Part shown: piece after piece, positions 22,748 to 34,400 of the stretch
Position numbering within the stretch: the first letter of the stretch is position 1
Layout: every line of letters begins with the position of its first letter
DNA from: Tetradesmus obliquus
Taxonomy: Eukaryota > Chlorophyta > Chlorophyceae > Sphaeropleales > Scenedesmaceae
Assembly: GCA_030272155.1 (NCBI GenBank)
Contig: CP126198.1
Coordinates: forward strand, 2,728,001 to 2,792,000
Direction of reading: 5' to 3'
DNA: 64,000 bases
Made by a program: the position numbers and the translations under genes
Notes under the pieces: generated by a model
Database searches by the model: none
What the model saw: the letters and a program-made list of their open reading frames with translations, nothing else
Told to the model about the DNA's origin: nothing

Positions 22748-25700
22748 GTCTATGCCGTCCCAGATGCTGCATCAACCAGCCAGCAGACGACGCAGGAGCA
22801 TCAAAGCAGCGACAGCAATGGCAGCAGCTCCCACAGCATGCTGGGGCAAGCCAGCAACGCGAGCCTGCTGCGCCGCGTCGTTGGCACCAGCACAGCAGCC
22901 GAGGCATTGGACTTGCTCATTCAGCAACTTGACCGACAGCAGCGGCCACATGCCATATCAGCTGATGATGCTGAGTTGCTGCTTGAGCGAGCGCTGGAGG
23001 CGGGAAATGCAGGCCTAGCGCTGTCAGTGTATCAGCAGCTGTGTGCAGCCAAGCGTGCACAGGGCCGTAGCAGCCTTGCAACCCCCGCAACTGTGTGGCC
23101 TGCTGCAGCGCTGCAGCACACGCAGGCGCTGGTGATGGGGCTTTGCAGGCAGCTGCGCGTGAATGACGCGCTGGCAACAATGCGCAGCATACGCAGTCAG
23201 GGCATGCCTGGTGCTGACGAGGTGCGTTCACAGCGGTTGTACAAGCATGGGTGTGGCCTCTGGAGTTGATGACAGGTGCTGCATGTTGTGGTGCTGCAGC
23301 GCTGCAGCAGCAGAGGATGCAACAGCAGGCATAGCATGCATGCAGCCTTGGAGTTGACTGCGGCCAGTTGTAATTGCATTTTGTCTACAGCAGCTGTCTA
23401 TCAACGGCCCATGCCGCGGTAGCCTCGGCGTCTTGCAGGGCTGCACATGTTGCGGTAATCAGCTGGATGTGGGCGGCAAGCAAGGTGGGGGACCTGGCGA
23501 CCTGGCAACCAGCATGGGCAACATGTGCAGGATCTTTGCAGCAAAGCAGTTGTTGCTGTGTGCCAGCAGCTCAGCCCGCTCAATGCACCAGCAACTGGAA
23601 CTGTGCATGAAAGTGAAGTATCATTGGTGCAATTGACTGCACCTGTTCCAACATCTTGTTTTTGTCCCCTGTCTGCCTTGCACACCCTTTTTCTGTGCTC
23701 GTGTTCCGCGCCGCACAGGTGTCATTCGGGCAGGTGGTCAGCTCCCCGCTGCCGCCGCAGCGGCCGCTGGCAGTGGTGCAGCCGCAGGAGGGCTGCAAGG
23801 TCGTCTCTGACTCCAACTCCCGCTTTGAGTTTGAGCTCTTCTCCGGCAGCGTCACCAGCTGCAGCTCGGAAGCCCTGCAGTTATCTGACAACCCGCTGCT
23901 CGCGGCAGCACGCTTGCTAGGGGTCTGGCGGCGGCTGCCGGTCTCTGCAGTGCATGAAATGGTCGTCATGGCGCCAGACGGCACCAGCCGCACATTCCGC
24001 ATAGGCACGGCTACAGCAGACGTGCCTGCGCAGCTGGGGGAGCGAGTGACAGTCGTCTGCGCCCCTAACAAGGGCCGCAACAAGCTGAAGCGGCTCGTTC
24101 TCAGCACCAGTCCTCCAGGGACGCAGCCGGGGCAGCCAATGCTGATCTGCAACCACAAGACAGGTATTGAACTCACGCTGCTGCGGCCGCCGCTGCCAGG
24201 GAGTCAGTCTACTGTGCCAGGCTGGCTGCTGCCGGCTGCTGTGCTGCTAGCCGGCGGCGATGCAGCATCTGGGCTGTTGGATCCCGCCCTGCCGCTGCTG
24301 ATCGGTGGAGGGCTGGCGGTTACTGTTGGCAGCGCTGTGGCAGGCAACTCGCTGCTGCTGCCACGGCTGAAGCAGCTGCCGGGCAACGCAGTGAAGCTGG
24401 ACGGTATCAGGCAGCAGCTGCTGGCGCAGCATGCAGGGCTGGACAGCAAGGTGAAGGCCACAATGCAGGTGCGCCCGGGGATGGGCAGCCTGTGTCGCAG
24501 AGGTGCATGCTGTCGCAGATAGGGCATGCATCAGCCGATGGTGAGGAAGTGAGTGAGACTGCGACAAGTGTGCCCACACCTCTTGACAGCCAGCTCTGTG
24601 TGCATTGCACCTGCTGCTGCTGCTGCTGCTGCTGTAGGAGGCTGCCGAGGACGTGCGCACGCTGGCGCGCCTGTGCCAGCTGCAAGTCAAGATGCAGTCT
24701 GTGGATGCGGGGTCAGGCGCAGCAGGCTCAGCGTATGAGGCTCGCATTGGGCGTGTGGTGGCTGTTGCACGCAGCATTGAGGAGCGGCTGAGCAAGCGGC
24801 TGGAGCTGCTGGATGGCTATGCGCGCGTGATGAACATGATTGAGATAGAGGTTGAGATGGACATGCAGGTGCGTGGCTGCTGACACATCTCTGGATCAGG
24901 GTGGATCGGCAACTAGAGACAGCTGGTGGCTGTGCAGTGCGATGCAGCAGCTGGTTGAGATGGACATGCAGATGCTGGCTGCTGTATTGTTATAGGGGCA
25001 GAACAGGTGGTTGTGTTGTTCGGTGCAATAACAGCTTGCAGGAAGGGTCCATGTCTCCTTGTGACCGCTGTCTGCGCTGGCAGGACTCCTTATTGCAGCT
25101 GCAGATGTACTCCAAAGTGCATCTGCGTCAGGTGCATGCGCAGACCCTGTGGAATCTGCCTTCTGCTGCCTGCTCTGTTTAGAACTCACCAGGTGCCATT
25201 GCTGAGCTGGAGGCTACTTGCCTGGGCGCGTAGGCCTGATATTTGCTGCAACTCTGTCTCCCTGCAACTCTGTTGCTGCCCCTTGATTCTGCTGCTGCTG
25301 CTGCTCTCTCAGGTGCCTACCTCTTAGCGGGAGACACTTGGCGCCTGCAACTATCGCGTGCTCACCCCCTTTCTGCTGCTCGGCTGCTCCTGCTGCTGTT
25401 CGTTCATACTGCTCAGGTGCCCTTCTTTGAGCTGGAGACGCTGGGGTGTGCATTGGTGCGTGCTGAACCTGACTTCTGGCTGCTCTGCTGCTGCTGCTGC
25501 TGCTGCTGCTTGCCAGGTGCCCATCGCTGAGCTGGAGACGCTGGGCGTGGAGCTGGGCAAGCTGAGCGAGCTGGAGTCCATCAAGGAGGAGTGGCAGCTG
25601 CAGGCGGAGGCGCAGGATGAGGTGGGCAGCGGGGCAGCTCACCCTGTTGGCAGTGTGATGACGATTGTTGCGCACAGCAGTGTACAAAAGCATCTGTTTC

Positions 25701-25942
25701 ATTAGTGTGTGTGGTTGCGGTGTGCACAATGGTAGGGCGAGGTGAGGCAGCAGGCGGTGATGGCAGTTTGATGGTGGCTGTGTGTGATGAGCGCAAGCAG
25801 CTGTTGCAGAAGTTTGTGTTGCGTGCACTGTGCATGTGCTGCAGCAATGCCCGCCGTCTTGTCCACACCCACGCGGCTGTCTCTGTCTTGCTTGCAGGTG
25901 GAGCGCTTGCTCAGGACCTCGCCAGCGCTGCCATCGCAGTGA
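22748..25942 (+). CDS. Conserved green-lineage PPR-like plastid protein, 5' incomplete
   Basis: Exons 22748-23221, 23719-24468, 24638-24868, 25517-25621 and 25898-25942 all join in phase 0 to 534 residues ending VERLLRTSPALPSQ. The first exon has helical PPR-like repeats (AEALDLLIQQL, LLLERALEAGNAGLALSVYQQL, LVMGLCRQLRVNDALATMRSI). Then come a conserved VSFGQVVSSPLPPQRPLAVVQPQ block, a beta-rich region, two hydrophobic segments (around LLPAAVLLAGGDAASGL and ALPLLIGGGLAVTVGSAVAG) and a C-terminal coiled coil (RLSKRLELLDGYARVMNMIEIEVEMDMQ to EEWQLQAEAQDE). From memory this matches uncharacterised land-plant proteins predicted to be plastidic. Molecular function is unknown to me. The N-terminus is not identified. 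Two introns carry partial copies of neighbouring exon sequence. Confidence 0.85.
24955..25516 (+). repeat. Decayed exon-junction copies in an intron
   Basis: Upstream of the true exon at 25517 (CAG|GTGCCCATCGCTGAGCTGGAG) are three decayed copies of its start, each preceded by an AG acceptor: 25193, 25313 and 25417. Spacings are 120, 104 and 100 bases. They diverge after 20-35 bases and contain stops or frameshifts. A separate echo of the end of the previous exon (GGTTGAGATGGACATGCAG, original at 24851-24868) recurs near 24955. Confidence 0.8.
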
Positions 25943-26318
25943 GCCTACAGTGTTGCAGTGCATCCCTGTTTCTTTGAGCACTGGGAACCCTGCCGCGCCG
26001 ACCCTCGCGGCAATGTGGCTGAATGACACACTTTCCGTGTGTGGGGATTGGGCTGCGGGCTTGAGCCCTGGGCTGAGGGAAGCCAGTGGCATGTTGTTTG
26101 AGCCCTACTAGCTGCTGGTGCGCTGCCAGCAGCTGGCGACTGGCAAAAGCATGTCGCTGCTGTGGTCGTGTACAATGGGTGGAGATGTGTGTCCGGCTGG
26201 ATCTTATGGGTAGCTGTGCTGCTGTACAGGATTTGCAGCGCAGTTGTATATGTGCAGCGCGGCACTGACACCAGGTGCCAGTGCATCAGTGAGGCGTGGC
26301 ATGTATGGCTGCAGACAG

Positions 26319-26383
<65 letters not shown>

Positions 26384-28393
26384 AATTTTGGTAAGGGAGC
26401 CTGCATTGCTGTTGTGTTGCGGGTGGTGTGGGCCCTGATTGGTGATTGTGCATGGGGGCGCAAGAGAACTGGGTGTACAGTGGACGGTGTGCACCAGATT
26501 GATTGGCAGTGAGACAACATGCTCATATGCACAGCAGGGGAGCGCACATGCACGGCATATGCACAGCATTCACCACAGGATATCTCGATATAGATCTTGC
26601 CCCTGAGAAGATGGTGGTATGGTGTTTTGAATAGTGATCAGGGCGGTTGTGTCGGGGATGCAGACATGTGCAGTTCCATTTTCCTTCAAGTTGTGCGTGC
26701 ATAACAGCTTGGGTAGCTGGCATGTCTGGATTTGCGTCAAATGTCGCCTTTTTGCAACAGAACAGTAAAACAGTGGATTCAGCACACGACGACCCGCGGT
26801 ATGTTGGACTCTGACCGTGTTGCAAACGGCACAATTGTTGCATCATATGCATGCAACGGCATAACTATTGCATCATGCAATGACATGATGTCAACACAAT
26901 GTGGAAGTTTGACAGCAAGCAAACTCATTATACAGCAAGCACCGAACATGGGGCTGTGGCCTGATTGCACTTAGTAAAGCTGGTGCAGCATGCATGTGCA
27001 AGCTCACAAAGCAAACTTGTCTTGCCACTTGAAGTTGCACAGCCGAAAGACTCTTTGGTCGGACCACCACTTGCCGGGATATTTGAACAAGCAGATGTTG
27101 CATAGGTTATGCACAGAGACGACTTGTCAGTGGCTCACAAACCTTTGGGTCATTGCCATGCTATCGACTGGCTGCAGCAGCTGCTTCTTGCAGGAACACT
27201 GCCAACCCCATCAAAGCACAAGCCACCAACGCCCTCAATCTCCCGGTGTGCTAGGGGGAAAACATCCCTGACGGCCCGATAGGCGGAGCACCTAGCTGTA
27301 TCAAAGACAACAAGCTCACTGGCAACAGCAATAACGACCAAGGCATAGGAACAGTACTCTCCATCAAGCTGATTCTATTATATTCTCTGTACTGTTTGGT
27401 GGTGGTGGTGCGTGTGTGTGTGTGGGGGGGTGGGGGGGGGGGCAGTAGTGTACACTGCTGTACGTGTGCTATACGAATGCGGTGGATATGATGTGGGGCT
27501 AACGTTGCTGTGAGTCGCCACAGCGCTATTGTACTCGAAGCCGCTGCCAGGTTGCGCTATTCGTACGTGGTGCCGTACGCCCCAGCGCTGGGCCGCGCCG
27601 CGGCGGTGCGGGTCGCTGTTGCGATGGCGCCCTCTGCCGCTCCCCACCCTCCCATCTACTCAAAAATAGGGGTAATCATGTTGTTGATCAAGCCATAGCT
27701 AAAGCCATAGCTTTGTCGCCATCGGCCGCGCGCCCCCAGGAGCAGTAAGATTGAAAGGAGGAGGGGGAGGAGGGGAAATATTTTCGGCAAGATTCCAAGA
27801 ATGAGGGGCAGTGTCACCCAACGCACACTATACCAAAGGCTGTCAGCGCAGCGCAGAAAGGCCTGAGCATGTACGCACTCAGATCAGATTTATAATGCAA
27901 CAGCAAACTACAGGCAGGCAAGTTGAGTCAAGTCCTGCTGTTTTTCTGTTGCTGTGGGTGCATGCAAGGTGTACTGCACCTGGTAGATGTGCAGCAGGTG
28001 CAAGGGCACAGCCGCCACATATGTGACCTTATCCACTGCATTTAACCTCCCAATTTCGGCTGGATTCCTACCTTTTGCGATATATGTTGTGGAAATCAGT
28101 GGAGGTTAGCACATAGACATCCCTCTGAGGCTTGTTTACACATTTCTGCCGTGTAAATTCACTAAATCCCTTCGTTTACCCCGCTGCTACCGAGGGTGTG
28201 ACAGAATCACAGGGGAGTCAGCGGCCCCTTACACATGTATGCCGCACATGCATACGCTGAAAGTGGCGGTGGCGTTTTCTGGAAGGCTGCCCTGTGCAGG
28301 TGCTTCATCATCATCATGCTTGTATGGTTTGCAGCAGAGGTTGTTGTCCAGCATATGTGCAGTTCTGGAGGTTGAGGAGAGCTGCAACATCAC

Positions 28394-28428
<35 letters not shown>

Positions 28429-29128
28429 TTTGAGCCTTGGCTACAATGCAATGCATTGAATGCATTGTCAACGTTACATCACAGTCACAGCAACCGCATA
28501 GAGCCCGTGGCAGTGCTTCACAATTTGAGCGCGATTTCCCAGCCCAGGCAGCTGCTGGGTGCTACGCTTTCCATCAAATGTTGTCCAACATATGCGATTC
28601 CATTCTGCAACCTGATCCGAAGACAAGGGGCACGCGGTACTAGGTCACGCAGTGCCACACTGATCACTGTGCACGACGTCCCTCCCAGAGACTGCGCTGC
28701 TGCTTCATCAGCGCTTCTGAGTGTCGGTGCAGCTGCCGGGCCACTGTGAATCATCCGTGCCAGCGCACAGTCCCCTGAGCGCTGTGCAGCCCGCCCCCAC
28801 CAGCCAGGCGTCACTGCAGCTCATCTGTCCAGGTACTTCACCTGCGGGCAACAGCAGAGATGGCAGGTTCCAGCATGAACAGCAGCCTGCTCTCTGCAAG
28901 CACAGCTGCTGACCAGTCGCCTTCAAGGCCAGTTGGCCTGGAGCATATGTAGTACCCTGTGCAGCCTTGCAGGAACAGTCCCGGCAATGAAGGTAGCCGC
29001 CTTTTGTCATAGCCGTCCGTCATGTACAGACAAAGTTCAACGGTCATTCAGCTGCACACCTGACATGTCATAGCTGAGGGGCATGATGAGCAGCATCGAC
29101 AAGAATGGGAGCAGGGCATCGCCACAAG
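25943..29128. other. Gap between convergent genes
   Basis: Holds the 3' regions of the plastid-protein gene (+) and the acetyltransferase gene (-). Besides the (CTG)21 tract there is a shorter CTG tract at about 28397-28428, a GGT/GT/G-rich low-complexity run at 27398-27443, and a GC-rich patch at 27500-27650 with an open frame on each strand that I cannot match to a family. No further gene was recognised. Confidence 0.4.
26320..26382 (+). repeat. (CTG)21 tract ending in a TGTAA signal
   Basis: Twenty-one uninterrupted CTG units, the longest perfect triplet tract in the window. It lies about 380 bases past the stop of the plastid-protein gene, so probably in its 3' untranslated region. The last CTG forms part of TGTAA at 26381-26385, the presumed poly(A) signal, so length changes would occur right next to the cleavage signal. 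Confidence 0.8.
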
Positions 29129-30044
29129 CTAAATACGGCTGCCGACTGAACGCACCATCTGCACCTCTTTCCGGCTCAGCCCACACTTCTCATAAAAAGG
29201 TATGTTGTGCTCTGCACAGTCCAGGATGACCTTGTAGCAGCCCTGCTGCCTGGCCACCCGCACCAGCTCATCAATCAGCCTGCACAGCAACAGCAGATGG
29301 CAGCACCCCTCTGTGGCTGTGGTGCATGCAAGGAGCTCAAGCAGCGCAGGCCACTCCCGCACTTTGCTCCCTGCCAAGCCTGCAAGAGAAAGCAGCAGCA
29401 CACAGGCAAACCCAACACCAGTATGCTCTGCTTGTCTCAGTGCAGCAGTGACCATCCAACACAGGGTGGCAGTGTCAACAAGTCTGCTGCCTGCTAGGGA
29501 CTATGTTGCACTGCTACTGCCCCGCTTTGACCATTTCACTCGCACTCACACCCACCCCACAGCACTTTCTGTTTGATCAGCAAAACAGTGCACAGCAGCA
29601 GCCCAAGTAGCACTCCCCGGAAACAGCTATTCATGACCGTGCTGTTGCCACCAACCTGTGCCCCAGGTTGTGTCCACGTGCCGCCTCATCCACTACAACG
29701 TCTTCTATGTGGCCCACCTGCACACTCACACGAAAACACATGAGCGGAGGAAGATGGACAGCACGTGCATGCTGAGTCAGCAGCATTTTGTGCTGCTGCC
29801 TGTTTGCAGGCTATCAGCATGCAGTGTGACTTTGACTTAAAAGCTAAATGGCACCCTGCTGCATGATGCAGCAAGTTACAGGGATCAGTGCACTTTATCA
29901 TGCCGCTGTTGTAGATGCATGTGTCAGGCAAGCAGTCTTCCTGTGCACACCTTGCCGCAGCTGTGGATGAACTTCCGCTCTATGATGAGAGCTGCTGTTC
30001 CCAGCAGCTGACTCTTGGAAGTGTCTGCAAGAGCAGCAGCAGCA

Positions 30045-30089
<45 letters not shown>

Positions 30090-30682
30090 AGAACGTTTTG
30101 TGTATCCCACTGCATGTTCATGCGTATGAGCGCAGTTGCCTTTCCAGCTGAGCGCAACAATAAGTGATGGTGTTTCATATGTCCGGGGAAAGGCTGCATC
30201 GGTGCTGCCCTCTGCAGTTTGTGAGCTCGTGTTATGCCTGCTGCTGCTGCTGCTGCTGTTCAGGGACATGCTGTGCACACCTGCAGTCGTACTTGCACCA
30301 CCAGCTTAAACCTTACCTTCAGCAACTGCTATGTAGTAATCTGGGTTATCATTTAGCTCCCACCACCTGCCTGCAGCAATCACAGCAAGACCATCACAAG
30401 CAGCAGCAGCACCATCAACCAGTGCTGCTCCCGGCTGTGCCTAACCAATGCACCCATGATAAACTGCAGTGCACACCAGTGAACTCGTCTTGATTGACTT
30501 TGCCCACTGTGGTTAGCTGCGCAAGGAGAGCCAAAAATCCTGCAGTTGGCCGTCCCGAATTTCAACAGCAACGTCAGCACAAGGGCGTCCGCAACCACCA
30601 CAGCGCCGCATGCTGGTACAGCACCTTTGCCAAAATCATCCACTTCCAGTTTGCGCACAAGTAAATTGCTTGCGGCGCTCAT
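29129..30682 (-). CDS. GNA1: Glucosamine-6-phosphate N-acetyltransferase
   Basis: GNAT-fold enzyme that acetylates glucosamine-6-phosphate from acetyl-CoA on the way to UDP-GlcNAc. Six exons on the minus strand: 30682-30625, 30539-30477, 30370-30317, 30024-29951, 29717-29656 and 29279-29129. All phases fit and the product is 153 residues, the usual size. Family blocks in order: [65 protein letters not shown] (core beta strands), ARGHNLGHRLIDELVRVARQ (acetyl-CoA pyrophosphate loop region, variant of RGKGLG) and CYKVILDC followed by FYEKCGLSRKEVQM. In the acetyl-CoA loop, His and Asn replace the common Lys and Gly. UDP-GlcNAc also feeds GPI assembly, in which PIG-T at 52322 acts later, but the genes are not adjacent. 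Identification is secure. Confidence 0.94.
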
Positions 30683-31420
30683 TGCGTGCGTGCCGCTGGC
30701 ACGGTTTCGAGTTCTGGGGTGATCACGCCCAAACAGCAACAATCCACTTCTGCCGGTAACCAAAAGTTGCAGCCCAACCGAAGCAGTGGTTGTCGTACTT
30801 TGTGGCTGCTCGCCCTGCCAGGTGAAAGCGTGCTGTTGGTCCATGGTGTCATTGTTCAACAATGCACCAGGACATGCTGTTGTGCCCGTCTACCTGCCCC
30901 CTGCACCACGACCCATAGGTATTATGAGTTGCAGTAAGACATTGCATTGAAGGTTAGGCCCCTGTCACCTCTTTTAGTAATCTGCATACGGAGCCGTTGA
31001 TGTTGCGTTATATGATTTCAAAATTAACCGCAACAAAATGTGAGTGGATCATACATGTCCAGGGTTGCATTGCTGTGGCCGGCTTGCATTACCAGATGAG
31101 CCCTGTTTCTACATGCCAGCAAACTACATGCACACACCGTCCACTGGCCACTGCACAATGTTTCAGCGTATGAACAGGGCGTCTTGCAGTGTGCAGCTGG
31201 CGGCATGCTCTGCTCAGGCCTGCGCTTGCCATGAACATATTGATGCAGATCAGACAATGCAATGCATATCAGACAACGCGCTGCAGCAGGACCACCTCTT
31301 GCTATGCGTCCACTACGGCGCTCAGCTACAGACTTCAAACACTACTGCCGTGCGATGCCGTGCTGCCCTCACTTCACCAGCGCACGTCCAGCACATCTCC
31401 CTGCCTACGTAGGCAGGTAG
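30683..31420. other. Spacer between RUNKEL-like and GNA1 genes
   Basis: The two genes lie on the same strand, 738 bases apart. The spacer must contain the 3' end of the kinase-like gene and the promoter of GNA1. I see no TTACA (minus-strand TGTAA) and no other gene. Confidence 0.4.
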
Positions 31421-34400
31421 CTACATGCTGCCCTGCATGGTGCCTAACCGCTCTGCCGCCTCTGCCGCAGCAGACGCCACGCCGGCATCCTCCGCACCCG
31501 CTGCCAAGCTCAGCAGCACAGCCAGCAGCGGCGCAGGATCCGGCAAGCTTGGTGCTGCAGACTGCTCGGTTGCAAGCGCTGTGTTGATCGCAGACAGCAG
31601 GTGCTGCTGCAGCGCAGGAGGAGGGCCTGCTGTGCCTTCCAGCTGCACTCCCTGCAGGGACGACGCCAGCGCTGCTGCGCCCTCAGCTGACAGCAGCCAA
31701 CCGGCAGTGTCTGCCGGAAACAACGCCACCTGCAGGAGCCACAACAGCAGAACAGCAACATGCACATGCATCACAAAGCACGCGAATCAGGACGCACACG
31801 CGGGTAGTGAGAACCAGCTGCAAGGGCCATACCTACAGGCAGCAAGGCAGCACCCAAATGGCGTGACAGCAAGCTGCTGGTCTGCCGAGGCCACCACACA
31901 CCCCAAGCATCACACACATCCCTCCCCTCCCAAGCTGCTGCCAGCTGCACACGCACCAGCTGCGACAGGCACTGCGACGCCGCAACTGCCACTGCAGCAT
32001 CCGGGTGCGTGCACAGGTCCATGAAGCACAGCAGTTGGCCCAGGAAGCAGTGCAGCAGCTGGCCGCTGCTGGCGCCTGCTGCCATGTCTGATGCGTCCCG
32101 CGCCATCATGGCATCTGCCAGCTGCAGCACAGGCTCCAAGAAAGGCTCCACGTTGTTCTGCTGCGCATACAGCAGCACCGCGCATACCTGCAAAAGGCAG
32201 GCGCAGCACAGACGGCAACGGCCATGATGTTTGACAAGCGAGCATGGCATATGCTGGCTGCTGCATCCACGCATTCAACAGAGCACCACAGTGTTTTGCT
32301 GCGGTTGTAGTAGCACAGATGACACATGGAGCACAGGACACAACGATTGCTTGGAAACAGAAATGGCGCAACAGGCCCAGCAGACAGCATGCAGGGTGCC
32401 GCACCTTGTCTGCTGCTGCCAGCTGCAGCAGCTGCTCGTGGCTGAGGCTGCCACTGATCATCAGCTGCCTGCACAGCCGGATGTTGTGCACGTTGTTGTT
32501 GGGGTGCTCCAGCGTGAGGAACTCGAAGAAGCAGTGGCTCAGCTGCAGCGACTCCACCACGGACACGTAGCCGCTGTTCACCTCCAGGATGCCGCCCAGT
32601 AGCTGTGGGGCGGACGAGGCGTGGTGCAGGAACAGCAGGGCACAACAAAGTTTGTCACTACAACTGGGACGACGGCAACAGCGAAGAAGTCAGCGCACTG
32701 CCGCTGCATACCCGGCACAGTGGAGTACGCCCATGCCGCTGCACGCACTCCACCACCTGCGACAGATGCAGTGGTGTGCAAACCCTATGCGCTGCTAGCT
32801 GCATCAAGTATGATATTGTAGGCCACAGCTTGCCACCTACATAAAGGCTATGCCACAGGCTGCAGCAGAGCTGCTGCTGAGCACCCCCTACGACCCACCT
32901 TCAGTGCATACAGCGGCATCGGTTCCTCCTGCTCCAGCAGCACAGGCACCAGTGGCACCACATGCTCCCGCAGCAGCGCGTCCAGCACTGCCGTCACCTC
33001 ATGCAGCCGGCCGCCGCCGCTGCTGCTGCTGTTGCAGCTGAGCGCTGCCTGCTGCGGCTGCAACAACTGCTGCTGCGCGAGCACTGCGCTGTACATGTCT
33101 GGGTCAGTGAGGTAGATGGCTAGCACGTCAGACATCATGCGCAGGCAGAAGAAACGCGTGTCCGAGTGGCTGCTGGTGGTGCTGATGACACTGCACAGCG
33201 CAGGCATCAGGTGCTGCAGGAAGGATTCTGGGAATGCTGTCATGTGCTCCGGCTGCTGCAAGTACCAGCAACAGAACAGGGGCCAGAAGAGCCGACGACA
33301 CTCAGTCTGCAGCACGCACCAAATCACCGACAATATACATGCAGGTGACACAACAATGCACAGGGCCACTGCCCCCATAGCACCGGCAGGACCACTGCAA
33401 CGACGGCAGCGACAGCACTCTGCATGGGCACCTCAACAGCATACCAATCGACAGCAGCCCACCTGGCTCAGCGCCTCCAGCACGTGCAGCAGCGTGTTCC
33501 TGAACTCTGCAGCGCTGCCGGCCTCGCCCTCAGGCCCGTCAGCAGGCACAGCCAGCAGGAAGCCGGCCAGCATCTGCACCAGCTGCCCATCAACCACAGC
33601 AGGCCGGAAGAACGGCGACGTCACCAGGTGCAGCACCACCTGCAGCTGCTCCAGCGAGGCGCCGCCGCTGCTACTGCTGCTGCACTTGCTGTTGAGGGAG
33701 GCCAGCTGGTCTGCCACGCCGCTGCAGACGTGCTTGACTGCTCCAGACATCTCCTGGCGCAGCAGCGCTACCGCGTCCTGCAACGTTGAAGGCAGAACGA
33801 GGAGAGATGGATACTACTTGAGTGGGTTACATCAACACATGTGCTCTAGCTGCTTCCACGCCGTAGCCGTCCGGCGCACCGCAACAACGAGCACAGCGCA
33901 GCACATGACGATGACCTTGTTGCTAGCATGCTGGTGGTGACAAGCTTTCCGCACTGTTGCTGCTCAGGCATCGATGTGCTGCCCTGCTGCCGCTGCATAT
34001 ATCCCAGCACGCGCCTGCGTGTACGTGTCCTTGTCTCGTGTGAGCCGCTCCATATGCAGCACCAGCTTCTGCTGGCAGCACTCAAGCAGCCAGTGTGGTG
34101 ACAGCCTGCCCAGCCGCAGCCGGACCACAGCATGTGAAAGGTATAAGCCAAAACAGCAACATGCAGCTGCAGGAAATGCAGCAGGCACACCAACACAGCA
34201 GCAGCAAGGGAAATGTGTGCTAGGCTGCCAGTTGCTGAAGCAGTCTAATGCAGCATGTAAAGCGTGGTGGGATGCATGCTGTGCACGGCAGTGTCCTGTT
34301 GGGCTGCTATGCACACAGAGTCATGAGCAGTACTTGCAGCAAGCATTTCAGCATATTGTTGCAAGACTCCCTGTGCAAATGCAGCAGAAAAACATACAGC

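Noticed and set aside
25945-26553. Poly-Gln/poly-Ala frames of up to 202 codons over the CTG tract
   Set aside because: They arise from reading the (CTG)21 repeat in different frames. No splice sites or conserved sequence around them.
34003-34105. Stop of the RUNKEL-like protein shortly after KDTYTQ near 33970
   Set aside because: Reading through gives a short unrelated tail, whereas the next exons (33777 onward) continue the family's C-terminal repeats in phase if a GC donor after 34015 is used.
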